Positions 50,947 to 58,858 of a stretch of DNA of 58,858 nt are shown here, one piece after another. Each line of letters begins with the position of its first letter. Positions within the stretch are counted from its first letter, which is position 1. The notes below the pieces were generated by a model, which did not search any database, was not told where the DNA came from, and worked only from the letters and a program-made list of their open reading frames with translations. The stretch is taken from assembly GCA_963748075.1 (NCBI GenBank), contig CAVVHQ010000037.1, positions 1 to 58,858 on the forward strand. Direction: 5' to 3'. Both the position numbers and the translations under genes were made by a program. Source of the stretch: VRUE01 sp963748075 (GTDB lineage: Bacteria > Actinomycetota > Thermoleophilia > Solirubrobacterales > 70-9).

Positions 50947-52140
50947 TCAACCGTCGAAGAACCGAAGGATCGCCGCGTGGGTCTGCTTTGGAGCCTCGAG
51001 CTGGGGGACGTGGCCGCAATCGAGCTCGAGGTGGCGGGCGGTGGGAAGCGCGCGCTCGACGTGCTTCATGAAGGCGATCGGCACGATTTGGTCTTGTCGG
51101 CCCCAGACGAAGAGGGTCTCGCATGCGATCTCGGCCAGCCGAGGCCAGAGACCGCGCTCGCCGTGTGGCTCGTCGAGGTAGATGTTCCGCGCCGCCTCGT
51201 AGAAGGCGACCCGGCCGCGCGGCGTGAGGTAGGAGCGCAGGAACTCGTCGACGCCGGCCGCTGACCAGCCGTCCGTTCCGCCCGGCACGAGGTTGCGCAC
51301 GATTGGCTCGGTGATGACGCGCGGAGCCGGCTGGATCAGACCGAGCAGCGGCAGCGGCGCCTGGAGGAGCCAGCGCCAGCGGCGGTCGCGCAGCCAGGCA
51401 AGCGCCGGGCTCAGCAGCGCGGCCTTTCCGATCCGTTCGGGATGGAGGAGCGCGAACTCGATCGCCACCCGGCCGCCCATGCTGTTGCCGATCAGGTGCG
51501 CGCTCTCGATCCCGAGCTCGTCGAGCAGCGCGACGACGCAGTCGGCGAAGTAGGGCGCGTCGTAGGTGGCCCTGAGCGGCTTGTCGGAGTCGCCGAAGCC
51601 GGGCAGATCGAGCGCGAGCACCCGGTGGCGATCGGCCAGCGCGGCGACGCTGGGCAGGAAGGAGGCCTTCGTCGCCCCGAGCCCATGGACGCAGACCACC
51701 GTGTCGCCCTCGCCCGCGGAGAGGGTCGAGATCCTGCCCCGGCGGGTCGCGAACGAGTCGAAGCGAAGCCGACGATCGTCAGCGAGATCGCTGGTGGCGG
51801 CGAGGAAGCCGACCCCGAGGTGGAGATTCTGGCGCACACCGAGCTGCCCGGCGCGGAATGCGTCCATCCCGCCGCGCAGATCCCGCGCGATCCGCTCCCA
51901 GGTGGCCCGGTCGGCGCTCAGCAGGGCGTCGGGCTGCTCCTCGGCCGGTCGGCGGAGGGCGATCGCATCGAGCTCGATCACCGCGTCCCAGGCGCCTTCG
52001 TCGGAGACGACCAGGCGGATCCGTGCCCTGCCGGTGGGAATGTCGATCACGTCGGGATCGAAGCGCTCGACGAGAGCGGCAAGAGCCGGGGGCGGGCGGT
52101 CTCTGCATGGGGGCCGCTTCTCGGCCTCGGCGGTCGCCAC
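50947..52140 (-). CDS. Alpha/beta hydrolase fused to an N-terminal SCP2-like domain
   Basis: A 397-residue protein. Residues about 20-130 (ALAALVERFDPDVIDIPTGRARIRLV, later ADRATWERIARDLRGGMDAFRAGQL) resemble the SCP2 sterol-carrier fold. Residues about 140-397 are an alpha/beta hydrolase with VCVHGLGATKASFL (oxyanion hole), LDLPGFGDSDKP, nucleophile elbow LIGNSMGGRVA, FVWGRQDQIVP (Asp) and LDCGHVPQLEAP (His). The fusion suggests a lipid or sterol-like ester delivered by the SCP2 part. Cytosolic; no signal peptide. Substrate unknown. Confidence 0.87.
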   Translation of the reverse strand: MATAEAEKRPPCRDRPPPALAALVERFDPDVIDIPTGRARIRLVVSDEGAWDAVIELDAIALRRPAEEQPDALLSADRATWERIARDLRGGMDAFRAGQLGVRQNLHLGVGFLAATSDLADDRRLRFDSFATRRGRISTLSAGEGDTVVCVHGLGATKASFLPSVAALADRHRVLALDLPGFGDSDKPLRATYDAPYFADCVVALLDELGIESAHLIGNSMGGRVAIEFALLHPERIGKAALLSPALAWLRDRRWRWLLQAPLPLLGLIQPAPRVITEPIVRNLVPGGTDGWSAAGVDEFLRSYLTPRGRVAFYEAARNIYLDEPHGERGLWPRLAEIACETLFVWGRQDQIVPIAFMKHVERALPTARHLELDCGHVPQLEAPKQTHAAILRFFDG

Positions 52141-52383
52141 AGCTCAAGTATGGCTGGCTGGCGTCGCTCGTTCTTTCAGGGCCGTCCAGGACGGTGCCTT
52201 GGTGGCGGGATCGCCGGCGACGGGCCCCGGTGGCGGTGGCCAGCGTAATTCCGGCTGCGCCACGAGGTTGCACGGGTAGAGATGACTGGTGCGTACGCGA
52301 TACGCAGCGCCTTCGACCGCCCCGCCGGGCGGGCTCGCCCGCCGGAGCGCCGGCGGGCGCCGGAGGGGAGTACGGTGGGTGCG

Positions 52384-53925
52384 ATGGTCGCGACGGCCGC
52401 GACAGGCAAGGCCGCGCTCGCCGTCGAGGAGGCGCGTCTGGCTCGCGCCGCGGCGGCTGGAGACGGGAGCGCCTTCGCGACCCTGTACGAACGCTACGCG
52501 CGCCGCGCCTACAACCTCGCCTACCGGCTCACCGGCTCCGAGGAGGACGCAGCCGACGCGGTGCAGGACGCCTTCCTCAACGTGATGCGCAGGCTGCCGC
52601 GGCTCGGCGACCGCGAGCTTGCCTTCGGCTCCTACTTGTTCACGGCGACCCGCAACGCCTCCTATGACCTGATGAGCAGGCAGCGGCGAGCGCGGCCGAG
52701 CGACTCGATCCCGGAGTCGGCGGTGCCGGTCGGCGGCGGCGCCGGCGGCCTCGGCCTCGATCCCGGCGACCCCGAGGAGGATCCCGATCGCAGGCAGCTG
52801 CTCGCCTCCCAGCAGGACGAGGTCAGGGAGGCGAACGGCCGCCTCCCCGAGCGCCAGCGCGAGGCGCTCGCCCTGCGCGAGCTGGAGGACCTCTCCTACG
52901 ACGAGATCGCCGCGGTGATGGGCATGAACCGCAACTCGGTCGCCCAGCTGATCTCTCGCGCTCGCATCAACCTGCGCGACGAGCTGCGCGGCACCGCCCT
53001 GGCCTCGGTCGCCGCCTCCTCGCCCGGGTGCGAGCGCGCCCTGCCGCTGATCGCGATGCGCGACGACGGCCAGCTCGACGACGACTCCGGCGACGCCGCC
53101 TGGCTCGAGGAACACCTTGCCGGCTGCGGCCGCTGCCGCGTGGCGACCGAGGCGATGCAGGAGGCCGGCGTCTCCTACCGGGCCTGGGTGCCGATCGCGA
53201 TCGCCCCCTGGCTGTTCAAGGCGACGATGGCCAGCGCCGCCGAGCTGAGCAGGGCCGACTGGAGCGAGGTGATCGCGGAGCGCTCGGCGAGACAGGCGGA
53301 GGTCGGGTCGCTGCCGGGCATGCCGCCCGTCTACCTGGCGGCTCGCGAGGACAGGCGGCGGACGCCGCGCCGCCGCCGCGCCGCCTCCCTCGCGGCCCTG
53401 GCGGCGCTGCTTCTCGCGGGAGGCCTCGCCGCCGTGCTGGTGAGCCGCGGCGACGAGCCGGCCCCGGCCCCCTCCCAGCCGGCCGCCGCCGGGCATCCGG
53501 CAAGCGGTGGAGCTGCGCCCGGGCAGAGCCCGAAGTCGCATGGGAAGCGCAGGCGGAAGCGGAGTGGCGAATCGGAACCGGCGGGCGGCCGCCCGGGGAA
53601 GGCGACTACGACCGCTGGCGCGACCACCGCCGGGGCACCCGCCCCAGCGCCACAGGACCAGGCCGGCTCGCAGGGCGGCGGCTCTCCTGAATCCGCCTCT
53701 CATCCCAGCGGTGGCTCCGTCGCGGCCGGGCTCAAGCCGACCAAGCCGACCTCCAAGCACGCGCCGGCTCCCGAACCGGCTCCCGAGCCGGCTCCCGCCC
53801 CCGCCCCCACCCCGGCGCCGGCGCCGGAAGAACCGCCCGCGGCCACGGAACCGCCGCCCGAAGAAGAACCGCCGCCCGAAGAACCGCCGCCGGTCGGCGT
53901 CCCGCCGGGCGCGGGCGTTCCCTGA
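52384..53925 (+). CDS. ECF-type RNA polymerase sigma factor fused to zinc finger, membrane helix and Pro-rich tail
   Basis: A 513-residue protein. Sigma region 2 (FATLYERYARRAYNLAYRLTGSEEDAADAVQDAFL) and region 4 (LPERQREALALRELEDLSYDEIAAVMGMNRNSVAQLISRAR) lie within residues about 30-205. After it comes an anti-sigma-like segment with CERALPLIAM and EEHLAGCGRCRVA (zinc-type His/Cys). A membrane helix near residue 340 (RRAASLAALAALLLAGGLAAVLVS) and a Pro/Ala/Glu-rich extracytoplasmic tail follow. The sigma factor would thus be tethered to the membrane. The ATG at 52384 is used; an in-frame ATG lies at 52282. Confidence 0.87.
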   Translation: MVATAATGKAALAVEEARLARAAAAGDGSAFATLYERYARRAYNLAYRLTGSEEDAADAVQDAFLNVMRRLPRLGDRELAFGSYLFTATRNASYDLMSRQRRARPSDSIPESAVPVGGGAGGLGLDPGDPEEDPDRRQLLASQQDEVREANGRLPERQREALALRELEDLSYDEIAAVMGMNRNSVAQLISRARINLRDELRGTALASVAASSPGCERALPLIAMRDDGQLDDDSGDAAWLEEHLAGCGRCRVATEAMQEAGVSYRAWVPIAIAPWLFKATMASAAELSRADWSEVIAERSARQAEVGSLPGMPPVYLAAREDRRRTPRRRRAASLAALAALLLAGGLAAVLVSRGDEPAPAPSQPAAAGHPASGGAAPGQSPKSHGKRRRKRSGESEPAGGRPGKATTTAGATTAGAPAPAPQDQAGSQGGGSPESASHPSGGSVAAGLKPTKPTSKHAPAPEPAPEPAPAPAPTPAPAPEEPPAATEPPPEEEPPPEEPPPVGVPPGAGVP

Positions 53926-54032
53926 GCGGCTTCCCGTCCCGTAGCGGGCCGGATGGCTCGCCGGAACGTAATTCGCTCCGCCGCGGCCGGTTGGAGGGGT
54001 GCATGCCCACCCATCAGCCAAAGGAGAGACCG

Positions 54033-55814
54033 ATGAGAACCCAGCTGCTTCGCCATTTGCCGCCCGCCGTCGTGGCGCCGATCGTCGCGCTCGCTGCGAT
54101 GCTCACGGCGGCGCCGGCCCAGGCGACGACCTTCTGCGTTCCAACCTTCGACCCGGCGCGCTGCCCGAACGATGGCCTCAACGTCGCCCAGGCGAACCTG
54201 GAGACCGCGATGCAGAGCGACGCGAGCGACGGCGAAGCCGACACGGTCGTGGTCGCGCCCGGCACCTACACCGATCCCGAATCCTTCGACACCGCCGGCA
54301 GCGACGCGCTGACGATCGAAGGGGCCGGCGCGGGCGGCGCCGCGGACCCGACCGCGACCCGGCTCACCACCAGCTCGACGGGCAACATCTACGTGGTCAA
54401 CCTGGCCGCTTCCCTCGCCCGGGACGTGGTGATGCGCGACCTGACCGTTGTCGTGCCTCCCTCGCTGCCCGACAATCAGGGAGCGGCGTTGCAGATCGCC
54501 GACGACACCCTGGAACGGGTGGATGTCGAGGTCGCCAACCCGTACTCGGACGCGATGCCCTCCTGGCCGGAAGGCGGCGCCTACAAGGAAGGAACGATCT
54601 ACCCGGTTGGGAACGGCGTCGTGCGGACCGCGATCGGCACCGGCAACGTCGCCTTCCCGGGCCAGGTCTCGGTCGAGGACGCGACCCTGGTCGAACCGCT
54701 GTACGGGATCTGGGGGCAGCACCCCGAAATCCCCGCCTCGGTCGAGCGCACGACGATCGAGCGTCCGAGCCAGGTGGCCGTCCTCGCCTCCGAAGGCGGC
54801 CAGGTCACGGCGACGAACAGCGTCGTGCTGGTCGATGGGTCGATCACCGCGCTCGACGCGGCGGCGAACACGGCCGCCGACGCCGAGGTCGACGCCGACC
54901 ACCTGACGATCGTGCAGGAAGGGCCGGCCTCGGGCTCGGCCGCCGGCTCGAGCGCCTCGTCGACCGGGAAGTCGACCATGCTGGTCGAGAACTCGATCCT
55001 GCGCGGCTTCGGCGTCCCCTACTCCCGCGTCAGCACGGGCGGCGGCGAAGCCGATCTGACGATCCGCTACTCGAACTCCGAGCTGGGGGAAGGCGGCCCC
55101 GATAGCGGCCCGGGGACGCTCGACGTCGGCACCGGCAACATCGACGCCGACCCGCTGTTCGCCGGCGCGGCGCCGTACGGTTCGCCCATCGATCTCGAGC
55201 TACAGCCCGGCTCGCCCTCGGTCGACGCCGGCGACCCCGCCCCCGGCGGGGCGACGACCGACTTCCTCGGCGCCGCCCGTCCGCAGGACGGCGACGGCGA
55301 CGGGACCGCGATCCGCGATCAGGGCGCCTTCGAGTTGCAGCCGGCCAGCGAACCGGCCCCCGGCCCGTCCCCGCAGCCGTCCCCCGGCCCCGGCCCCGCG
55401 GGCGGCGCCGAAGCCACCTCCGCCGGGCCCGCCCAGGCCGACACGGCGGTCGCGCTTCGCATCCTCGGCAAGCGGGTGCGGATCGACCGCCGCGGGATCG
55501 CCCGCCTGCGCCTGCTCTGCCCGGCCACCGAGCAGTCACCGCCCTGCGCGGGGACCCTCCGGCTGCGGACCCGCGCCAGGCTGCGTCTCGGCAAGGCGGG
55601 GAAGCGCCGCCACCTGGTGCTGTCCCGCGCACGGTTCGAGATCCCGGCGGGCAAGACCAGGGCGATCGGGCTGCGGGTGCCCGCCCGCAAGCTGCGGCTG
55701 CTGCGCGAGCGCGGCCGGGCGCGCCGCCTCGTCGCGCTCGCCCGCGTCAGCGACGGCTCCGGCAACCGCGGCACGGCGCGCCACCGCCTCCAGGCGCTGA
55801 CCGGCCGACCCTGA
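54033..55814 (+). CDS. Secreted parallel beta-helix protein (choice-of-anchor type)
   Basis: A protein of 593 residues. AAAGGAGAG precedes the ATG at 54033. The signal peptide is LRHLPPAVVAPIVALAAMLTAAPAQA. Repeated beta-helix rungs follow (ADTVVVAPGTYTDPESF, later VENSILRGFGVPYSRV), then DADPLFAGAAPYGSPIDLELQPGSPSVDAGDPA, typical of choice-of-anchor Q proteins. A Pro-rich spacer leads to a basic C-terminal domain with a Cys pair (CPATEQSPPC). It is 107 bp after the membrane-tethered sigma factor and may be its target. Ligand unknown. Confidence 0.8.
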   Translation: MRTQLLRHLPPAVVAPIVALAAMLTAAPAQATTFCVPTFDPARCPNDGLNVAQANLETAMQSDASDGEADTVVVAPGTYTDPESFDTAGSDALTIEGAGAGGAADPTATRLTTSSTGNIYVVNLAASLARDVVMRDLTVVVPPSLPDNQGAALQIADDTLERVDVEVANPYSDAMPSWPEGGAYKEGTIYPVGNGVVRTAIGTGNVAFPGQVSVEDATLVEPLYGIWGQHPEIPASVERTTIERPSQVAVLASEGGQVTATNSVVLVDGSITALDAAANTAADAEVDADHLTIVQEGPASGSAAGSSASSTGKSTMLVENSILRGFGVPYSRVSTGGGEADLTIRYSNSELGEGGPDSGPGTLDVGTGNIDADPLFAGAAPYGSPIDLELQPGSPSVDAGDPAPGGATTDFLGAARPQDGDGDGTAIRDQGAFELQPASEPAPGPSPQPSPGPGPAGGAEATSAGPAQADTAVALRILGKRVRIDRRGIARLRLLCPATEQSPPCAGTLRLRTRARLRLGKAGKRRHLVLSRARFEIPAGKTRAIGLRVPARKLRLLRERGRARRLVALARVSDGSGNRGTARHRLQALTGRP

Positions 55815-55839
55815 TTCGCCTCACGGCGACGACACCGGC

Positions 55840-55869
55840 GATGCCAGGGGCGATCTCGCCCCTGGCATC
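55840..55869. terminator. Perfect hairpin between convergent genes
   Basis: GATGCCAGGGGCGA and TCGCCCCTGGCATC form a perfect 14-bp stem with a 2-nt loop. It lies between the beta-helix and redoxin genes and could stop transcription from both sides. It is about 6 bp from the redoxin stop. Confidence 0.85.
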
Positions 55870-55874
55870 CCTCC

Positions 55875-56411
55875 CTACCGCCACTTGATCGAGCAGCCGA
55901 CCGGCTCGGTCTCAGCCGGTTCGGGCGCGGAGCCGGTGAGAATCGCCTCGAGAGCGGAGCGCAGCCAGGCGGCGGCTTGAGCGGCGTCCCGATGGTCGGA
56001 GTCGGGGGCTCCGCGGTAGCGGAGGCGCAGGGCGGAGTCGAAGACGAAGAGGTCGGGGGTGGTGCGGGCGCCGTAGGCCCTTGCCACCTCCTGGCTGGCG
56101 TCGTGCAGGTAGGGCATGCCCCACTCCTCGGCGTCGTAGCGCTCCGCCATCGCATCGGGCGAGTCGGCCGGGTAGCGGTCGGCGTCGTTGGAGTTGACCG
56201 CGAGGAAGCGCACCCCGCGGCCGGCGTACTCGCGGGCGGCGGCGGTGAGGCGGTCGTGCCAGGCAAGCGCGTAGGGGCAGTGGTTGCACGTCCAGAGCAC
56301 GACCGTCGCCTGCGCCTGGCCCGGCGCCGGCAGCGCCACCGCGTTGCCTTCGGTGTCGGGCAACGCCAGCTCCGGTGCCGCGTCGCCGATCCCGATCCCG
56401 TCTGCGGTCAT
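55875..56411 (-). CDS. Thioredoxin-family redoxin (AhpC/TSA-like)
   Basis: This 178-residue thioredoxin-fold protein has GDAAPELALPDTEGNAVALP at the N terminus, the CxxC-type active site VVLWTCNHCPYALAW (about residue 43), LAVNSNDADRYPADSPDAMAERY and PDLFVFDSALRLRYRGAPD. The C terminus AETEPVGCSIKWR is the conserved tail of this family. It lacks a signal peptide. A near copy of the tail exists as a remnant at 50897. It likely reduces disulfides or peroxides, but the specific partner is unknown. Confidence 0.9.
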   Translation of the reverse strand: MTADGIGIGDAAPELALPDTEGNAVALPAPGQAQATVVLWTCNHCPYALAWHDRLTAAAREYAGRGVRFLAVNSNDADRYPADSPDAMAERYDAEEWGMPYLHDASQEVARAYGARTTPDLFVFDSALRLRYRGAPDSDHRDAAQAAAWLRSALEAILTGSAPEPAETEPVGCSIKWR

Positions 56412-56450
56412 CCCTCTGCCTCCTTCGTCGAGCGGTCGGAGGGCTTTACG

Positions 56451-56786
56451 CTAACGATCGCGTCGCCCCGGCCGCAGCGCGTCGCGCACGTCCTCCGAGT
56501 CGGGCAGCGCCGAGATCCCCCCGTCGCGCAGCCGGTACACGCGGCAGGTGAGGCCGACGGGCTCGTCGCCTGGCTCCTGCACGTCGCGACCGTCGATGCG
56601 GATCGTCGGCGAGCCGACGAAGCCCTCGCGCTCCGCCTCGCCGTCCGTGTGCACCTCGCGGATCTCGAGCGCCTCGGGGTCGAGCCCGGCCGCCACCATC
56701 TCGGCGCGGACGAGGCGGACCGCCTCCTCCCAGCTCGGGCACCCCGACCACCAGAGCAGCTCGACCCGAGGGCCCGCGGGCGTCAA
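56451..56786 (-). CDS. Thioredoxin-like protein with WWSGCPSW motif
   Basis: A 111-residue protein: ELLWWSGCPSWEEAVRLVRAEMVAAGLDPEALEIREVHTDGEAEREGFVGSPTIRIDGRDVQ. The single active-site Cys (GCPSW) and cis-Pro (GSPTI) match small thioredoxin-fold proteins. A second Cys occurs in GLTCRVYR. The likely start is TTG at 56786, overlapping the hydrolase stop (TTGA), consistent with coupling. An upstream in-frame start is not evident. Function unknown beyond redox fold. Confidence 0.65.
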   Translation of the reverse strand: MTPAGPRVELLWWSGCPSWEEAVRLVRAEMVAAGLDPEALEIREVHTDGEAEREGFVGSPTIRIDGRDVQEPGDEPVGLTCRVYRLRDGGISALPDSEDVRDALRPGRRDR

Positions 56787-57667
56787 TGTCCCGCCGCCTC
56801 GAGTGCCCTGTCCAGCGCCGCGGAGATCAGATCGGGCCGTTCGATCTGCGGGTAGTGGGCGGCATCGGGGAGCTCGATCGCCTCGACCCCCGGGCGCAGG
56901 GCGCGCAGGCCGTCCAGCACCGCGGTGTTCGCGACCGGGTCGCGCAAGCCCCAGGCCAGGGTCAGCGGGCCGGGCCAGTCGCGGATCGCGCCGTGCCAGC
57001 GCTCGATGAGGCGTTCGCGCTCGTCCATGTAGTGAATCGTCTTGCGGACGATGCGCCGGTCCCCGCCGTGGGTGATAAGCGACCACTGGTCGGCCGCCTC
57101 CTCGGCGCTCAGCGGATGCTCGGCCGAGAAGACCCGGCCGAACTGGACGCGGAAGCCCCGCTCGCTGCTGAGGCGGGCGAACAGCGGTCCGAGCGGGCTG
57201 CGCAGCAGGCGCTGGCCGATCGTCGGCTTCGCCAGGTGCAGCAGCATGCTGCCGTTGAGCAACAGCGCGCCGGTCATGCGCATCTCCAGCTCGCCCCGCA
57301 GGTCGCGAGCCATCAGCTCGGTGGCCACCGAGGTCCCCATGTCGTGCCCGACCACGAAGACCGGCGGCGAGCCGGCGCGGCGGACCAGCTCCTCGGCCGC
57401 GTCCGCTTGCCAGGCGAGCGTGTAGAGGTGGTCGGGCGGCTTCTCGGAGAGGCCGAAGCCGAGGAAGTCGAAGGCCAGGGTGGCCTCGCCGGCCGGCCGC
57501 AGCGCGAACAGCGCCCGCCAGTCGTAGGAGCTGGAGGGGAAGCCGTGCAGGAAGAGCAGCAGCACCTCGTCCCCGCCCCCGCGCCGGCGGACGAACAGCT
57601 TGCGGCCGAGCACCTCCTCGATCGCTCCCTCGTTGCGCCAGCGCTGAACCCGCTCGGTGAGCATCAT
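56783..57667 (-). CDS. Alpha/beta hydrolase (epoxide hydrolase/haloalkane dehalogenase-like)
   Basis: A protein of 294 residues. Features are LLFLHGFPSSSYDWRALF (oxyanion hole HGFP), LAFDFLGFGLSEKP, and the nucleophile motif VVGHDMGTSVATEL in which the nucleophile is Asp. The Asp nucleophile is typical of epoxide hydrolases and haloalkane dehalogenases. The late LAWGLRDPVAN and PDAAHYPQIERPD supply Asp and His. ATG at 57667 overlaps the FAH-gene stop. Three genes (FAH, hydrolase, Trx-like) form a chain with overlapping stop/start codons. Substrate unknown. Confidence 0.85.
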   Translation of the reverse strand: MMLTERVQRWRNEGAIEEVLGRKLFVRRRGGGDEVLLLFLHGFPSSSYDWRALFALRPAGEATLAFDFLGFGLSEKPPDHLYTLAWQADAAEELVRRAGSPPVFVVGHDMGTSVATELMARDLRGELEMRMTGALLLNGSMLLHLAKPTIGQRLLRSPLGPLFARLSSERGFRVQFGRVFSAEHPLSAEEAADQWSLITHGGDRRIVRKTIHYMDERERLIERWHGAIRDWPGPLTLAWGLRDPVANTAVLDGLRALRPGVEAIELPDAAHYPQIERPDLISAALDRALEAAGH

Positions 57668-58544
57668 CGCCCCTCTCCGCCCGCGACGAACCCCTCCGGC
57701 TCCTCGACCACGGTATTGGCCAGCTCGCCGATTCCCTCGATCTCCACCTTCACCGTGCTGCCCACCTTGAGCAGGTTGTCGCGGACCGGCTTGCGGCCGA
57801 GGCCGACCCCGGCCGGGGTGCCGGTGGCGATCACGTCGCCGGGCTCCAGGGTGAATGCTTCGGAGAGGTGGGAGACCTGCTGGAAGCAGTCGAAGACCAT
57901 CTCGTAGGTGCGGGCGTCCTGGCGCAGCTCGCCGTCCACGAAGCAGCGGATCGCGCAGGTCGTGCGGGTCGCCCAGCTCGTCGGGCGTGACCAGCCACGG
58001 GCCGAGCGGCCCGTGCGTGTCGAAGGACTTGCCGATCGTCATCGTCTGCGCCCGGCCCTGCCAGTCGCGCACGCTGACGTCGTTGGCGCAGGTGTAGCCG
58101 GCGATCACCTCGTGGGCCCGCTCTGCGGGGACGTGGCGGCAGCGCCTGCCGATCACCACCGCCAGCTCCGCCTCGTAGTCGAGGAAGGTCGAGACCTTCG
58201 GCATGTGGATCTCGGCGCCCGGGCCGACCACGCAGGTCACCTGCTTGTTGAAGAAGACCGGGACCTCGGGCGCCTCCATCCCCAGCTCGGCGATGTGGTC
58301 GCGGTAGTTGAGCGCGATCGCCAGGTACTTGCGGGGCGACGCGGGGGCGAGCAGGGTCACCTCGCGCTAGCCCGAGGCGAGGCGCTTCGCGGACCAGCTC
58401 CTCGAGGCGGATCGGGCCAAGCCCGTCCAGCGCGGCGGCGGGTTCCGGCGGCGCCCCGCCGTAGGAGAGGTCGACGACCTCCTCTTCGTCGACGATCCCG
58501 AGCGCCGGAGAGCCGTCCGGCGTTGCGAAACGGCAGAGCCTCAT
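57664..58544 (-). CDS. Fumarylacetoacetate hydrolase-family protein, frameshifted
   Basis: Catalyses cleavage or isomerisation of a diketo acid in an aromatic-degradation style pathway. The N terminus (MRLCRFATPDGSPALGIVDEEEVVDL) is followed in the next frame by YLAIALNYRDHIAELG, PVFFNKQVTCVVGPG, DYEAELAVVIGRR, YTCANDVSVRDWQGR and SFDTHGPLGPWLVTPDEL. A third frame gives YEMVFDCFQQVSHLSEAFTLEPGDVIATGTPAGVGLG. The metal-binding Glu/Asp set (YEAELAVV, NDVSVRDWQ) is intact. Two +1 shifts, near 58370 and 57958, restore about 293 residues. It begins the three-gene chain. Confidence 0.88.
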
Positions 58545-58577
58545 CGCGCCGGGACTCTCGCAGATCGGCAGCCGATC

Positions 58578-58591
58578 GGGGGGGGGGGGGG
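58578..58591 (+). repeat. 14-base G run upstream of FAH and WS/DGAT genes
   Basis: An uninterrupted run of 14 G between the divergent FAH and wax-ester synthase starts, at a GC-tract position prone to sequencing error or slippage. Confidence 0.85.
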
Positions 58592-58685
58592 CCGGCCGCG
58601 CCAACTGGACGGCCAACTACGGATACGATCCAGCCGTCGCAGGAGCATCATCGGACTTGACCGGCAACCGACCCGGGAGCCTCCC

Positions 58686-58858
58686 ATGAGCCGTCACCCA
58701 ATGCCAGCCGCGGACGCCGCCTGGCTCCATATGGACCGGCCGACCAACCCGATGGTCGTCAACGGCCTTGTCGTGCTCGGCGAGACGCCCGACTTCGACG
58801 CCGTCGCCGAGGTGCTCGAGCAGCGCCTGGTCGCCCGCTTTCCCCGCTTCCGGCAGCG
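58686..58858 (+). CDS. Wax-ester synthase / diacylglycerol acyltransferase (partial, runs off window)
   Basis: The visible 57 residues (PMPAADAAWLHMDRPTNPMVV, then NGLVVLGETPDFDAVAEVLEQRLVARFPRFRQ) are the N terminus of WS/DGAT enzymes that esterify acyl-CoA with alcohols or diacylglycerol for storage lipid. The catalytic HHxxxDG motif lies beyond the window end. TACGAT about 60 bp upstream could be a -10 box. The ATG at 58686 is preferred because family similarity starts at MPAADAAWL. Confidence 0.8.
   Translation, partial: MSRHPMPAADAAWLHMDRPTNPMVVNGLVVLGETPDFDAVAEVLEQRLVARFPRFRQ

Overview
The window is about 58.9 kb of high-GC DNA. Codon use, TANNNT -10 boxes a few bases before start codons, wax-ester/TAG synthase, dodecin, DtxR/MntR regulation and secreted beta-propeller and beta-helix proteins fit an actinobacterium, most likely Thermoleophilia (Solirubrobacterales). 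That placement is inference. About fifteen conserved genes carry a single-base frameshift, nearly all in the direction of one inserted base. This looks like residual indel error in the assembly, so I give reconstructed spans for those genes.

Layout. 0-6 kb: glutamate decarboxylase, a broken and an intact S51 peptidase, ferritin and an enolase-superfamily enzyme. 4.5-17.6 kb: a polyamine/GABA/beta-alanine block with an FAD amine oxidase, methylmalonate-semialdehyde dehydrogenase, PotCBDA transporter, class III aminotransferase, PucR regulator, alanine dehydrogenase and aldehyde dehydrogenase. 17.7-24.5 kb: a secreted RTX-like protein, dodecin, and an assimilatory sulfur run (rhodanese, sulfite reductase, cysH, sat, cysC). 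24.5-32.2 kb: PHP phosphoesterase, acyl-CoA carboxylase alpha chain, sulfatase, HAD hydrolase, sucCD. 32.4-43 kb: secreted beta-propeller/PKD protein, aminotransferase, GEVED protein, metal-dependent repressor, HAD hydrolase, dihydropteroate synthase, MrfA-type helicase, LOG-like protein. 43-49.8 kb: a GH15-like secreted protein, an HTH/nucleotidyltransferase pair, tRNA-Phe and a stack of toxin-antitoxin/abortive-infection cassettes separated by partial tRNA-Phe copies. 49.8-58.9 kb: TolB-like protein, SCP2-hydrolase fusion, ECF sigma factor fused to a membrane tail, beta-helix protein, redoxins, hydrolases, and the start of a wax-ester synthase.

The most unusual content is a set of short repeat families. 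Family A (four copies) and family B (two copies) have a conserved folded core enclosed by long complementary arms that differ completely between copies; most sit where terminators would be. Family C (four copies) is a 45-49 bp palindrome that lies inside one coding region and extends another in frame, recalling Rickettsia palindromic elements. Family D (two copies) lies just upstream of two promoters. The tRNA-Phe island, built only from toxin-antitoxin and Abi remnants with two att-like tRNA fragments, is the second main point of interest.
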